Assembly (NCBI GenBank): GCA_035582835.1
Contig: JAYKAV010000911.1
Span: forward strand, 124,712-188,711
DNA from: Phoebastria nigripes
Taxonomy: Eukaryota; Chordata; Aves; Procellariiformes; Diomedeidae
Length of the DNA: 64,000 nt
Direction of reading: 5' to 3'
Position 1 is the stretch's first letter, and each line of letters starts with the position of its first letter. Below the pieces are notes generated by a model, which was not told the origin of the DNA, made no database searches, and saw only the letters and a program-made list of their open reading frames with translations. Both the position numbers and the translations under genes were made by a program. Of this stretch, positions 27,001 through 40,465 are shown piece by piece.

Positions 27001-30000
27001 TTTAAGCTCTCTCCTAAGCCTTCAAGCATAAGCAACATGGAGCCATTTGGCTGCCGTCACACTGGTGAGCAAGAGGTGACTGAAAAAGGATTAGGATGCT
27101 AGTCTCATCAGCAGCAGTGGCCAACCCTATGCCACGCTTTGCAACATTTTTATTTTCAAGAGGGATGGGAAGCAGAAGATGATGCGATAGCCAGGTAGTT
27201 CTGAACCATCCTCCTTTTTCCTGGTCAGCTGCCAGTTTTTGGGACACTTTGCTGACCCTGTCTCATCTGTCATAGAAGAAACGGAAGAAGAAGCCCAGCT
27301 GCACCACCACTATTGCCCTACAGACCCAAACACTGCTGGAAGCCTTTGCACATTAGTAAAAAATTAATCCCTGCACCCTCCCAGGTAAGTACACAGAAGC
27401 TGCTGAATCATGACTGCACATCCAGGATAATCAACACCTCACGCTAATTAGCAGTTACGTCCTCAAAAATGTTTGCCATGAAGAAGCTGCAGTTGATTTT
27501 CTCTTTTAACATGACCTACAAAAATGTGTAAGCATTCTGACATTTACAGCCAGAGGACAGAGGTTGGTCCTCTAATCGCTGGCACATGGGAACAGTCCCA
27601 TAAAAGACAACTGAAGTGTTTTGGGGGTGGTCTTCGATTTGTAGCTCTCCAGGAAAAATGTTATCTAGTAAACAACAGTAGGTTTGTCAACTCTAGTAAA
27701 ACAACTTAGTTGACCAAACTATGCAGTTAAAGACTACTTTCTCACTGTGGCAGACAAAATAATAAAACTGTAGAAATGTGTTAAAAGAAGACAACAGATG
27801 AGTGAATCCAGATGCCCTGTTATTCCCTGATATAAAATCTAAAATGAATGTTTCTATTCAGATAAATATCAATCCTCTTTGATCGTCACCTGAGATCAGC
27901 TTTAAAATCTGATGATCAAGTTTTCTCATGCCATCTTCACAGCTTTCTGTATTTCAGAGTTTCATCTGTTTTTTAAAGATGAAGAAAAAACACATTTTAA
28001 AGGCTTCTGCACAAGTTTTCAGAGACTAGCACTTTTGTCAGGTATCATATAGCTTTACTTCAACCTACCAAGTACTTTTTTTTCCAGCAAAATAAGTTGG
28101 AAAGTCAGAAAATAAGAGTGAGTTTCCTACACTTTAAGAAGAAACTTCCAAAACGTGAAAATCCTGAAAAGATAAATTTCTGAGTCTTGAGTGCAAAGTT
28201 ATTTCTGCAATCTGAGTTTGCAAGAGAAAAATCACACTGTATTTGCATAAAAATGTGGATTTTTACACTGTGCAACTTAGGTCAAAATACTTAAGTGCCA
28301 CTACCAGAACTACAATAAATTGTAAACCTTGTTGCAGCTAAGCAGACCCAAGATATGTTCAGGCCATTTTCAGGACCAAAAAAAAAAAGAAAAAACTCTC
28401 CACAACTTTGTAATTGTTATCTCCTCCTATACTGATTCCACTGATATCGGTAGTGAAGAAAAGACATAGTCACACTTAAGTTACAGAACAGCTTGGAAAA
28501 AGAAATTAAAGAAAGCGATAATGACCTCAGGAAAGGTTAATCATAAAACCCTTTTTTCTGTGATCCTTATTAAGGATTTTGTTCTGCCACCCTTACTCTT
28601 TAAGTAGTCCCAACAGATTACTGCAAACTATGGCCTTATTAATATGCACGAGGGTAAAAAACTGAGAGTAGACATAAGGAGAGTATACTGCAATGTGTAT
28701 TTTAATCATTTTAGAGGTATTCTTGAAAAATAAGGAATAAGCAGCATTAGATGCTTTCAAAAATTCTCTGCCCATCACTTAGTAACCTAAGTACCTAAAT
28801 AGTTTTTAACATGGGAGAGAGGACTCTAAGAAGAGAGTTACCATGGTGTGAGCAGTTACCACACATCAGCTGCTCCACAGTGCTTTTTGCACAGGTAGCT
28901 TCAGTTATGTGCAAATGTCAAGCTTTATCAAACTAATTTATTAGTCCTCTTCTGTTTCAGTAAATCCTGCTGGACTCAGTAGTTAATGAGAAGATTAAAC
29001 ATGTTAAAACACTGTCCTAAAAAGTGACTTCATCTATGTTATAGCATATTACATACACATAACAAATGATGATAAATTTATTTGAAGAGTTCACACTATA
29101 ATTTTCTAGTAACCACTATATTTTTAAACTTAACGATCAAATGAAAGCAGCAGAACACTTCATTTTCCGCTAATTCCCTACATTTACTCTAGTGCAGCTC
29201 TATTGTTACAAGTTTATTATTAACCTGTTCTAATGCTCTTTAACTTCTATTTGAGAAACAATTCTTCGCGAGGTATTTTGTTACATCACAAAACTAGGTG
29301 TACAGGTCATGATCCCATTCCTTCTCAACGCAGGGGTGAAACATACGTTTACCTGAACGAGAACACATTTGAGCCTAGCGTGGTTACACCTATTGTATGT
29401 GATATACCAGTCCTCAGAACAGTTCCTCACCAATGTGTTTATGTTGTTGTTAATTTTCATTCCAGAAAACTGTTTACTTATTTCTAAACAATCAAAAAGA
29501 ACAGGTATCACTGACATTTTCCTGCATTACTTTTAAAGGCTATTGGTACTTACTTACTGGTTAAGTACCAATTAGAACCAATTTCAAGGCTACTTTTTTT
29601 TTTTTTTAATAAATCTCAGCTGCATGCCAGATTTTACTGAGATTTAAAGAAAAAAAAATTCCACACAACATTCTTCTACATGAGCTATCCGTTTCAAATC
29701 ACAGTTAATAAAATGTTACCTACATTGTTGCTTTGCATCTTTATGATTTTTTGAAAACATAAGTCAGTATCAAAAATAGTCTCTGGGCAGACAAGCTACT
29801 CCATTCGAACTACATCTCCACACAGTGCCACTTGGATTTATTTAAAACTCTGCTTACTGGCACTCCACAACCGTACATACTCCATTTTGACCATGTACCC
29901 TCCACTACAAGGTGGGTTAGCTGTCTTCAGTAAAACACAGATGCTGTGACAACAATCTGGGACAAAATAAGTGCAGATGCCGTGATTTGTACTCTATACT

Positions 30001-33000
30001 GTATACAAGCTTCCAATTACACAAACACTTTGTCTCTTGAACAATAGATGACTGCAGGCAATCTATTGTATTTGACTAACTCTGGAAGGTATGTGAAATT
30101 TGAAAAAAGCTGTATTTTTATAGCCCTAAATACTGTGGTCTAAAGCCTAAGATAAGTGCCTTAGATTCTTCTCTTCCCTTGCACAGGTATTTCCTGAATT
30201 AGCAAGACTGAAATGCAACCATCCCTATTTCTGTAGATGAACAGAAGACAAACTTTATGTTGGAAGGCCATCTACTATCTGGTACAGGGTTGCTGGCCAT
30301 GACATTTCCCTGCTGCACAGAAGGACCTATGGCAAATAAGCAGGAAAAGCAGAACTTTCCAGAGGTTGTCATTTACCAGGTCTATATTCAGCCCACATGC
30401 CTGACACATTTATAAAATCACTGGGCTTTCTCCACAACCACAATGCAACCGCACTGCTGGCATACATGCAGTAAGCCTGGCACTCCCAGCAAGCACTGGC
30501 TTTACTAAGCATGTGCACAGTGACTACAGTATGTGTGTACACTACTTTTACTCTGAGCATGTGAGTGGGCCCTGTAAGAACATTCATGGGCTGCAACCAC
30601 TTGCAGAGCAATTAACTGGCCCACTGATAATTCCTTGGCTGACTCCGCAAGAGTCCAGATTAATATGCCCTAACATGTTGAAGTACCTACACTTTGAAAA
30701 GGACAAAATTATATTCAGCACACACTGAACCATTCTAAGCTATGTTCGCTTTGGGCTATTCCAGGCAGAACTATTATGAATTACCAATGAGAAAATATGA
30801 GGTTTCTCTGTGGTGCTGACCTTCACCGAAGGGCCTTTTACAGACATAATCCTGGGTTGAATCGTACCACCGCTGAAATGCGCTCGTATTCTGAATAAGC
30901 ATAAACAAACACCGGCCGCTACTGAAGTTCTACAGGTTAAAGCAAGCAGAAGGGACAGTGGCTTCCTAAGTTTTTGCTTGTGGACTACTAAACCGTAATG
31001 TGTGTCTCACGCTGGGAAATGCCATCTAGATCAAGTATGTAGGGAAGGAGATGCCCTGGACCTTTGCTATAGCCAGGGATTGTGCACCTTGGAGCTAGGA
31101 TGAAGCACCAAGCCTGCAATTCACTAACTAGCCGTAAATTATTTTCTTTGATTTGTGAACCACAAAGGCTTGCTGGAAAAGGAACTGGACTGGGATCCAG
31201 GTAATATGTTCTACTTCTGGCACCTTTTTTGACTTGGTAAGTAGGTTTTGGTAAATATAATCTTTGTTTCAGTTTCCCGCCTTTATTTATTGCACCATTT
31301 TATGCAATAAATAACCTTGTGTAAAGCATTTTAAAACCTACCAACTCCAGTACTCTGCAGAAGAGCAAATGGTTTAACCATCCCAGGTGGAATCTCATTA
31401 GAACCTCATATCAATGAACCCAAGTACGTAACACAGTGATACACTGTAATGAGCTCATTTTTATGTCAAACCAGAGAGATCCTGTTTGAATACCTTAGCA
31501 CTGGGTATTTTCATACTGCAACAGCAGTTCATTACTGACAGCTACCAAATCACCAACATGACCTCCTAGTGCAAAAAGGCAACTCCTTTATGTGAACTAC
31601 TGGTGTGGGGCAGTTGGTTCACATCCATCCTACCAGCAATACTATACATATGATTTGACTTGAGACTGTACAATCACAAAACAGGCTGTTATTAAACAAA
31701 AATGCTGTCTCGGCTTTTGCAAGGAAGGATTGCTAACATAATGCTACATGAATAGATGCATCTTTTAATGTATTTTATTGTAATCTTAGTTAGAAGCTAA
31801 TGCATCATATAATTACACTATGATTTGTTTACTTGAACTGCGCATCTTTCTAATCAAATTTCTGAGATATTTATTAATTTTCTGCGAGGCCATGAGAGTC
31901 AGTCCGTGATTCTCTTTGTCTGTGAAGTTGGACAATGAAGTTAGTATTTTATATTTCCATGCCCAGTCAATTCAGCTAGCAGATTATCTAGCTCCAAGTC
32001 CAATCCCGTCTCAAGAGTTTTTACACGTTTTTGCTTTCTCGTCTTCATCTTACTTAATAAACAACTACTTTTCTTCTTACCAAGAATAATACAAGATCCA
32101 TGGTGGTGAACTATAGCCTAGGTAAGTTCAGGAGCTTTTTGCTTTCAGTATCACATAAGATCACAATTAGGCAGTATTTGACTCCTGTAACATTACAGTG
32201 TAATAGCTTGCTCCCTTACAAACTCAACCAATGGACTAAGATTCATTTTTTTCCCCCTAGTTAGGAGAATTTCTGAGACGTACTTCTCCGATGCTTTAAA
32301 CATACTCTATCAACCACCTGATCAAAAGCTTCCCATCTCTTTATTAAATTAAAATTTTCTCCTCCACTTTTATTGGTGGCCAAAAATCTTCTGAGAAATG
32401 TATAAAAGATAATTGTACATCAAGTTAAAGGCATCTGGCTCACTTCAAGCATGAAAAAATCAAGTCAGGCTCATTTTGGTAGACACAGAACTGACACACG
32501 CGAGAGCCAGCATCAAACCTCTCATTCTAACAACACTGTTGTGCAGCTACACATGCTGCGTAGGTCAAAGGTATTTTAAAGGCTGTATGAATATACTTGC
32601 ACATGCAAAGAGAGGCAGAAGGAGAGCTACCTTTCATTTCTTCCTGACAAAAGGACAGCCTGAAAGGTTGTTTGTATTTTTCCCAGCTCAATTTAAGATC
32701 GGAAACATTTATTATCATTGTCTCCTGTTTTTCTGATGCTTCTGTTGAAGAACGTTGATGCAAATTGACAATAGCTGTAACCATTAACTGAAAGAAAAAG
32801 TCAAATCAAACAAAAAAGACAGGTAATTTAGATGTTAACAAAGACAAATAATAACCAAAGAGTTTTGACAATGCCAAATCAAAGAATAAACACTTCTCTA
32901 ACCAATTAATTATGTTGCAATATAAACTTTCTGCAGGGTCCAAAATGGAAAGTGAAGCAAAGGACAAGTGAAGTATCATTAATGGTTCAGACAATTTAAA

Positions 33001-33371
33001 ATAAAAAATACCATAAAGACGACAATATATTCAAAGTTTTTTCAGGTAATGGACTAATGACTTTAAATTACTACTGGCACTGATATACAGAAAAAGAGAG
33101 TAAGTAGCTCATGTTCTTCATGAAAACAGACTTAATTAAAAGATGTTTCTAAACCTAAATCAACCTATTTCAAAGGATTAATATTTCATTATCTCTCAGC
33201 ACTAACAGGGAGGGAAAATTCCTAGGGTGAAATGCCAGTTCCATCACTTTTGTGCAAAGTGGTAGCCAACCATGAGGACCAAGTTTTTGTTCCATGTATA
33301 TGAAATGCTATATGGAGATGCCTGCAAACATAAGCCTTTTTCCAGTTTAGCTGTCCTTAGCAGCTCTGAAA

Positions 33372-33748
33372 ATCATAGAATCATTTAGGTTGGAAAAGAC
33401 CTTTAAGATCACTGAGTCCAACCATAAACCTAGCACTGCCAAGTCCACCACTAAACCATGTCCCTAAGCACCACGTCTAGACATCTTTTAAATACCTCCA
33501 GGGATGGTGACTCAACCACTTCCCTGGGCAGCCTGTTCCAATGCTTGACAATCCTTTCAGTAAAGAAATCTTTCCTAATATCCAGTCTAAACCTCCCCTA
33601 GTGCATCTTGGGGCCGTTTTCTCTCATCCTATCACTTGTTACTTGGAAGAAGAGACCGACACCCCCCTCGCTACAACCTCCTTTCAGGTAGTTGTAGTGA
33701 GCGATAAGGTCTTCCCTCAGCCTCCTTTTCTCTAGACTAAACAACTAA
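33372..33748 (-). mobile_element. CR1 LINE copy 2, 3' fragment
   Basis: The reverse strand of this block matches the last 360 bp of CR1 copy 1 closely, including the 3' UTR segment with ACCATGTCCCTAAGCACC on the plus strand and the terminal TCATAGAATCAT. It therefore belongs to the same subfamily as copy 1 but in the opposite orientation, sense to GNAQ. It retains only the region encoding the extreme C-terminus of ORF2, with frameshifts, and is severely 5'-truncated. Confidence 0.93.
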
Positions 33749-36018
33749 CCTGTAGGCATGGCAAAACTCCCACCTGAAACCACTTGACAGAGTATCCCTC
33801 TGGGTAGACATACACTAGTCTTTACGCTAGGTTCAGGAGAATACTTTGGAAATGAACCTTCTCATCTCCCTTGCTCACTATGCTCTCCTACATTACCATC
33901 AAAGTGTCTCCAAGTGAGAAGCTGGATTCCTTTAAAATGAAACCAGTAAAAAAGGAAGTTAAGGACCACACCTAATGCATTCTAGCCACAACCAGGCATT
34001 TAGCCCCTGGGATCAGACTAGACCTGGTTTAAAGCAAAAAAACCCCTGGAATGCGGACGTCAGGTTCTCAGTACCTACTGTTTTGCCCTACAGACCCACT
34101 CTCCTGTTCACGCTATTTGCTAACTTAGACATAGCCTTTGTCTCCACTCCCCACCTATGATCACAGGGACAATAATAATTAACTACTTCCTCCCTCATGG
34201 AAGTGACAGAGTGACTGATTAGCTAGTGGGTGTGCAGCACTCTGAAAATGTGCAGTGCTACGTAACTATTCCCTCTTATTACAAATACTCTTGTGCTGTT
34301 ATCCAAAAAGAGAACAGTGTGAAAACAAGAATCAATCCTGAACATCCTTGGTTTCTCTACAGTAAAACTTTGCTCCAGTTGATTAAGCCGCTCTGATCTG
34401 ACCTGACAGCAGGTTTACTTCATAAAAGTTAATAATAATCTGACACGCCCACTCAAAGTACATGCATTGATTTTAGTTAGGATGCTATTCTGTTAAGTAT
34501 AAGTCTGCCCTTCTATAGTAAAAGCTTTTCTAGGCCTTAAAAGGTTATTCAATATTTATCAATCAGGATCCAAAAAAACACCTTGAAAAATTAACTGAAT
34601 CCTCAATGTCACTGCTACACACAATCAAAGCAACAAATATATGCCACTGTTTTTGTGCATGTCCTACTTATTTATTCTTGCTTAACAGAACCAAAGATAA
34701 CATAAGGAATTTAGGGATATTTACTTTTGAGACAGCCATTTTGTTAATTACTACCTTTACTGTATCTTTTTGGCACTGTATTTAAGCTTCCAGAGTTCCT
34801 TACCTGTCAGGCTTGGCAGTACAGCAATAGTCTATTGTGAATTTGAATTTGTGGACTCCTGAAGCTGAGGCAGAAGATGACAGGGCAATGCACATGCTCA
34901 CGCATTAGGTATGTGATAAGAATATACTTCCTACCTGGAAACTAGGGCTCTGAACTACAGCTTTGACTCAGGCTACCGACGTGTACTCCACTGCTCTTTG
35001 TGGGAATTTCACTGATTGTCCTCAGCGGGGCTTTAGTGGATGGCTGTGAGACATGTTCCCCTCACATCAACAAGAGAAGAAAGAATGACTTGGAATTTAT
35101 GCCCAACTCCACAACTGCAAAGATTTTACATCTGTGTTCTGCTGCTCTATATTTCTACTGAGCAAAATCTGTACTTCCTCAGTTTTTGACATTTAAGTTC
35201 CCCAGCTGTTTAGGATTTTGCTTCTGACTTACTCAAAAGCACCCTGCTGTTGGCAAAACCAAGGAGTGGTTGCCACGGTTTGTAAGTGCCGATGGAGTCT
35301 GTAAACTAAACATCTCCTTACCTCCCAGAGGGGCTCATCTGACAAGTTAGTCTACCAGAGCAAGCCTGGCATAAAGTGTGAGGACATTTTCTCTGCTTCA
35401 AAATACAAGCAGAGGAGGAAATAACTCCTTCTACTTAAAACAGCTTACTGCTTAGCAAACTCAGGCAGGACATGGAAAAACTTTAATTTCTCTCATTTGG
35501 CCAATTCAGTTCAAACTCCCAATTTGAACCTCTCAAGAAAGATAACTCACTCTCTGCCTACACTGCCGTGTATCTTCCAACCATGCATTGAAAAGCAGGA
35601 AGCATCATCAGATAAAGGGAACAAAACCGATCACGTTCTCACCCTCAATCAAAAGGTAGTCTCAGCTTCCGATCCTGCCAGTTCTGCCTATTTACACACG
35701 CACTTATTCACTCACCCTATTCTGCCTGGGCTTCTAAATCAGGTCAATGGGCAAGTAAGTTAGGCACTGAAGTGCTCACTGGCAGAGGACCCAGTTCTCT
35801 CCAGGAATCCTGCAATCTCTCCAAACAGATTCCTCACCTACATGGTGCAGCACGATGAGGATGAACGTATGCAGTCGGGTGTGCAAGCCTGCTGAGAGCT
35901 GCAGTGTGAGAAGCCAATAACTAAAGAAGCTAGATTTACTGCAAATAAATTATTGCATTTCAGTGCCTTTAAACAGACATTTAGAGGAAAGACTGACAGG
36001 ATCTTTCACATACACGTT

Positions 36019-36188
36019 CAAAAATATTATTCAAAATATTATTTTTAATAATATTTATTTAAAAATATTAAATAAGTAATATTATTTAATAATGTTGTTA
36101 ATGATATTATTAATTATAAATTAATATTAATAAAATTAATTATTAATTAATTAATAATGTTATTCAAAAATACTATTCAAAATATTAT
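36019..36188. repeat. AT-only block flanked by 24-bp direct repeats
   Basis: A 24-bp sequence beginning CAAAAATATTATTCAAAATA at 36019 recurs at 36165 with a single mismatch, 146 bp apart. Between them lies almost pure A/T sequence rich in TTAAT/ATTAA units, with several self-complementary stretches. It probably grew by slippage. Confidence 0.85.
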
Positions 36189-37593
36189 TCAAAACTACTT
36201 CCAAATACCAGTATGACTGCATGGTTTAGACCAAATGTAACAGCACATTCAAATACATCTCATAATAACATTTTCAGAACAAATGAACTACTGGCGGCAC
36301 CAGAAATATCAGTACCTGACTGTACGCAATAGAAAAGAATGAAAAGAAACTTCTATAAATAGTCACTTTCTATGGAATTGTAACAAGAAGATGTTCCCAA
36401 GATATTTAAATGTGAAGCTTAGTTCAGACATTTATTGGAGTACTGGGTAAGACATGAAAATCTTACTACTCCCAGGCAAGCATTTCCAGTCAAATGTAAA
36501 CTAAAACCTGCCTCTTTGGTAGCTTTGGTACCTCAGTCTCTTTTCCATCTCAGTCTACAAACTGGGTGATGTGCTAGAGGGGGAACAGCATCATCTATGA
36601 GAGTAACATCTCCTGCCTCTCTCCTTCCCCTACTTGAAAATTTAGTTTCAGTGTGACACTTTTCCAAATAGAAAAGCTATGGTGTGAAGGTAAGATAACG
36701 ATCCACAAAGTCCTCAGTTGAAGGCAAACTCCTTATCATTTAGAAACAGAATCATGCAGCAGGATCCAAACTGTAATGATTATTTTAAGTGGATCACAGA
36801 AAAATAGCAAAGTTGGCGAGATGCAGTCATTCCCTGGTAATTCACAGCATCAAAAGCACTACAAAGCAGATGAAAAACAAACAAACAAACCCCAAAACTT
36901 AGATCAGCCTGAGTCATGATTCTGTTTGAGAAATGATGATGAGTGTGGATTCATTAATTGATCCAGGAATAAAGCCTGGTGTCATTTCCAGCATTCTTTT
37001 GAAATGTAACTTGTAGAACTATAATTACAATGAGATTACTGGGAAGAGAAGGCGGCTCACGATACTCATTGTCACAGAGATATCATTAGCTTAAGAAAAA
37101 GAGGAAATACTCCTAGGTGACATTTATGTCACAACATAGAATCGCAGTAATCTGCATTATCACAAAAACAATTTACCGTGCTTGCTGATGGACTTAAAGG
37201 GCTGCCTGAAATTCGGAACAAGATTACTGTGAAAGCAATAAACATTGGAATTTGCATTATCAATTNGCCAAGGAGGTCTTCTGCTTCAAAAAGACTTGGG
37301 GAGAGAATCATTTTCCCCCTCTGTGAAAAGGGATTCATTAGTAAGGCAACTGAGTCAGAAGGGAGAATGGCAGGAACGTAAAACCTTCATCTACAACTGC
37401 AAACCTAAATATAAAAATACATTTCTAGACTTCCTCATCAGTCTTCTTAATGAAGGAAACCTGAGATACTCTAAGGTACTTCATCATACAGCAAAATACA
37501 CTGGAAAACTAACAAGCTCACTATACTTGGCTGCAGGAAGAGTGCACACCAAACGCTCTAAGGTCTTCTCCACTTCTATTCCATAACATGGAA

Positions 37594-37656
37594 GGGGTTT
37601 TGTTTTCTGGGGTTTGTTTGGGGTTTTGTTGGTTTTGTTTGTTTGTTTGTTTTTTA
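37594..37656. repeat. GT-rich low-complexity tract
   Basis: The plus strand reads GGGG and TTTG units ending in (GTTT)n, nearly free of A and C. It is roughly complementary to the AC tract 320 bp downstream, so RNA from this region could fold back on itself. Confidence 0.85.
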
Positions 37657-37976
37657 ACATACCTTATTCTGCATGTGGAGGGGTAAGACCGAAAGACAAA
37701 TCTTTGTAGGAAGGAAAGGCCTTAGTACATTTAAAGCAGGCTACTAGGAAAGGACGACAAAAGGATAAGCCAGCATTAAAATGGCTTTTGCCTTCCTTTC
37801 ATTTATTGGTTTTCACAAAGAAAGGAAAGAAAATAGTATAGCCCCAAACAGCTGACTCAACTAATAGCCATTACTGGAATCATCTAAGAAGAGCCTGGGA
37901 AACAACTTGCCATCATTTGCTTTTTCAGGTCAAGATGCAAAGAAATTCTACAGGTTGAGGGCTCAGAAGACTACTT

Positions 37977-38027
37977 AAAAAAACCAAAAAAAAACCCCAA
38001 AAACCAACCAAACAAAAAACCCAAACA
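37977..38027. repeat. AC-rich low-complexity tract
   Basis: The plus strand is only A and C apart from its edges (AAAACCCCAAAA-like units). Similar short A/C tracts recur at about 5120, 21845, 44040 and 52385, and T/G versions near 2710, 10075 and 58950. This suggests a common low-complexity class scattered in this genome. Confidence 0.85.
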
Positions 38028-39844
38028 GGCTTATGAAAGAGGGAAAAAACACAAGTCCCTTTTTAGAAAATAACAGCGAAGAGCCAAGCACGACTACCTG
38101 ATGGCTCTCACTCGCTGAGGCGCAGCCCTCCTCAAGGATTTCACTGCCTAGTTACCACAGGAGCACTGAGCAGCAGTTTTACATTAAAAGAGAGACTTAC
38201 TGATGGGCCAAGGTTCCCATTCCAGTGCAGCCTGACAAATGTCCCATCACTCCCAAATCGAACTGCATGAGATGTTTTACCATAAGACCACGCCAATGCC
38301 TTCATTCTTCCCTGTAGCACAGCAAATGCAGAGCTAAGGCGCATGTCACAGCCTCACGCTTCACTCTCCCAGACATCACAGTCATCAGTGGAACCAAGGC
38401 AGCAGATGCTTTAGGGTACTGGAGATGGGACACTGGAGATGTGGTGCACCACACCTGTCAGCTATAAGGTACAGGCTGACCTTCAAACAGTAGCTAGGAG
38501 CGGGGTTCCTAAAGAAAGCCATAAAGCAGTGGGAGTAGGACTACCTGTTGCTTTGGAAGTGGGTGTCTATCTGCACCTGAGCCTGTGGCCCTTCTCACCA
38601 TCCCCACAAGTCCCCTAGGAGAAGCTACCAGCCCTTCTAGCAGGCACCCGCTTACTCCAGAGTAAAGTCCTGCCAGTTTTGGTCTCTCCCAGGAACCAAG
38701 GCAGGAGCTGGCAGCTCTGCCACTCCAGCACTTGGCCGGAGCATCGCAGGGCTACAAACCAGCAGCCTGGGCACTTCTTCCTCACCCCCCACCCTTTTCA
38801 CCTGACCTCAGAGTAACCTCGACTGGACAGACTGGCTGTTTTAAAAAGTTATTTGTATGTATTTCAGAATACACATATTTGGTGTGCAGTACCTTTGTAG
38901 AGAGCCATTGGTCTTTTACACCTCTTTCTTTCATGGATGTACACAGTGAGGATTAACCCTCATCTTTGCAAATAATCTCCTGACTTTGCAGCACAATTCT
39001 GTTAGTGATTAGTGTTGAGAGAGGAGGAGAAAAGAGTATTTTTTCCTTCTGTCACTTTTTTTTTTATCTATAAATAATTTGTCTTGTGCAAAAGGAATTT
39101 GCTAGCACTAGACAGGGCATCTCTGAGCACCGGGCAAAACAACTGAGTTAAGTGACAGTTGGGGGTGGTCACAATCAGGATATTTTGGTACCTGTCTGGG
39201 CTTACATGCACAGCTTGCATCATGCACATACTTCACACTTGCTGTTACAGCATTGCCAGAGTGTGTGTACCTAAGCTGGAGGGTTTCAATCCTGCTGTGT
39301 CTACTCAGTTTATAATGATTTGCCAAACCCCTGAAACCACAACTGCCCTACTTTGCATAACAACGCTGACATTGCTGGGGGTACTGACACTGATCAGGCC
39401 TGGAGGCCCTTTAGNCTACAATCAAGTGCTTGAAGCTGCAGCCCGCCTCAGTCCTGTAGATGTTCAGGGATCAGCTGAAAGACAGCCCTATACTACCCAA
39501 CATAGCCCACAACCCAGAGTAACAAGCTACCCTGCTGTCTTTCCCACCAGACAGACCTAAGCAGCAAAGACGGCTACTCCCCGAGAAGCATACTGCCACT
39601 GGAAGACCTGCGAACTGCAGAACTACGGTTTTCACTGATTTCCCCTCAGGTATCCAGTCACAGTGGCCCGGGAGTGTCTACAAAACAATTCTTTGTACAC
39701 CCATAAGCAACTGGTAAGTGAGTGACAGCATAGTGAAATGTGAATCCCATGGGATTCCCCCCACACTAGTTAAAGGTCTGGGTAAACTGGTGACACAGCT
39801 GATCTATATCTGCAAGATGATGCTGCAGCACAATCACTGTACTC

Positions 39845-40335
39845 CACAGAATTCCATCACAATGGTTGAAGTTGGAAGGGACCTTTGGAGGTCATCTGGC
39901 CCAACCCCCTGCTCAAGCAGTGCCACCTACAACAAGCTGCCCAGGACTGTGTCTAGATGTTTTTTTAGTATCTCCTAAGGAGGGAGACTCCACAACCTCC
40001 CTGGGCAACCTGTGCCAGTGCTCAGTCACCCTCACTGTAAAAGTGTTTCCTGATGTTCAGGAGGAACCTCCCGTCTTCAGCTTGTGCCCATTGTCTCTCA
40101 CCCTGTCACTGGGCACCACTGGCAAGAGCCTGGCTCCATCCTCTTTGCACCCTCCCTTCAGGTATTTCTATAAATTGACAAGATCCCTCCTCGAGCCTTC
40201 TCTTCTCCAGGCTGAAAAGTCCCAGCTCTCTTGGCCTTTCCTCATAGGAGAAATGTTCAAGTCCCTTCATCACCTTAGGCACCTTTTCCTGGACTGCCTC
40301 CAGAAGCTCCATGCCTCCCTCTCTTCTACTGGGAA
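39845..40335 (-). mobile_element. CR1 LINE copy 3, 3' fragment of a different subfamily
   Basis: The reverse strand has the CR1 3' end, recognised by the plus-strand GTTGGAAGGGACCTTTGGAG followed by a GGTCATCTGGCCCAACCCCC-type segment. Upstream in the element it encodes degraded ORF2 C-terminal sequence ([20 protein letters not shown]). A diagnostic CTCAAGCAG segment not shared with the other copies marks another subfamily. A weaker resemblance may continue to about 40465 after roughly 90 bp of unrelated sequence. It is sense to GNAQ. Confidence 0.9.
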
Positions 40336-40465
40336 GCCTAACCTCAAACTCACTGCCCACCAGGCAGAATGAGAAGAGGTCTAAGTGCTCTACTAGATGA
40401 AGAAACTTTTTTCCCAGGGTGTACAGGAGCTCAGGCTGCATCTGTGTCAGTGCAGAATAAAGCCC

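Larger units (their letters stand above)
19957..33371. other. Intron 1 stretch between CR1 copies 1 and 2
   Basis: Mostly AT-rich unique sequence without a recognised gene, RNA or transposon. Three locally GC-richer patches stand out: 22.64-23.18 kb (listed separately), 24.59-24.73 kb and 26.70-26.99 kb. Alternating purine-pyrimidine runs lie at 23.49 and 24.01 kb. Ambiguous bases occur at 22200 and 25693. Confidence 0.65.
33749..39844. other. Intron 1 stretch between CR1 copies 2 and 3
   Basis: AT-rich sequence with no recognised gene or RNA. It holds an AT-only block at 36.0-36.2 kb and paired GT-rich and AC-rich tracts at 37.6 and 38.0 kb. A mildly GC-richer patch lies at 38.56-38.78 kb. 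Ambiguous bases occur at 37266 and 39415. Confidence 0.65.
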
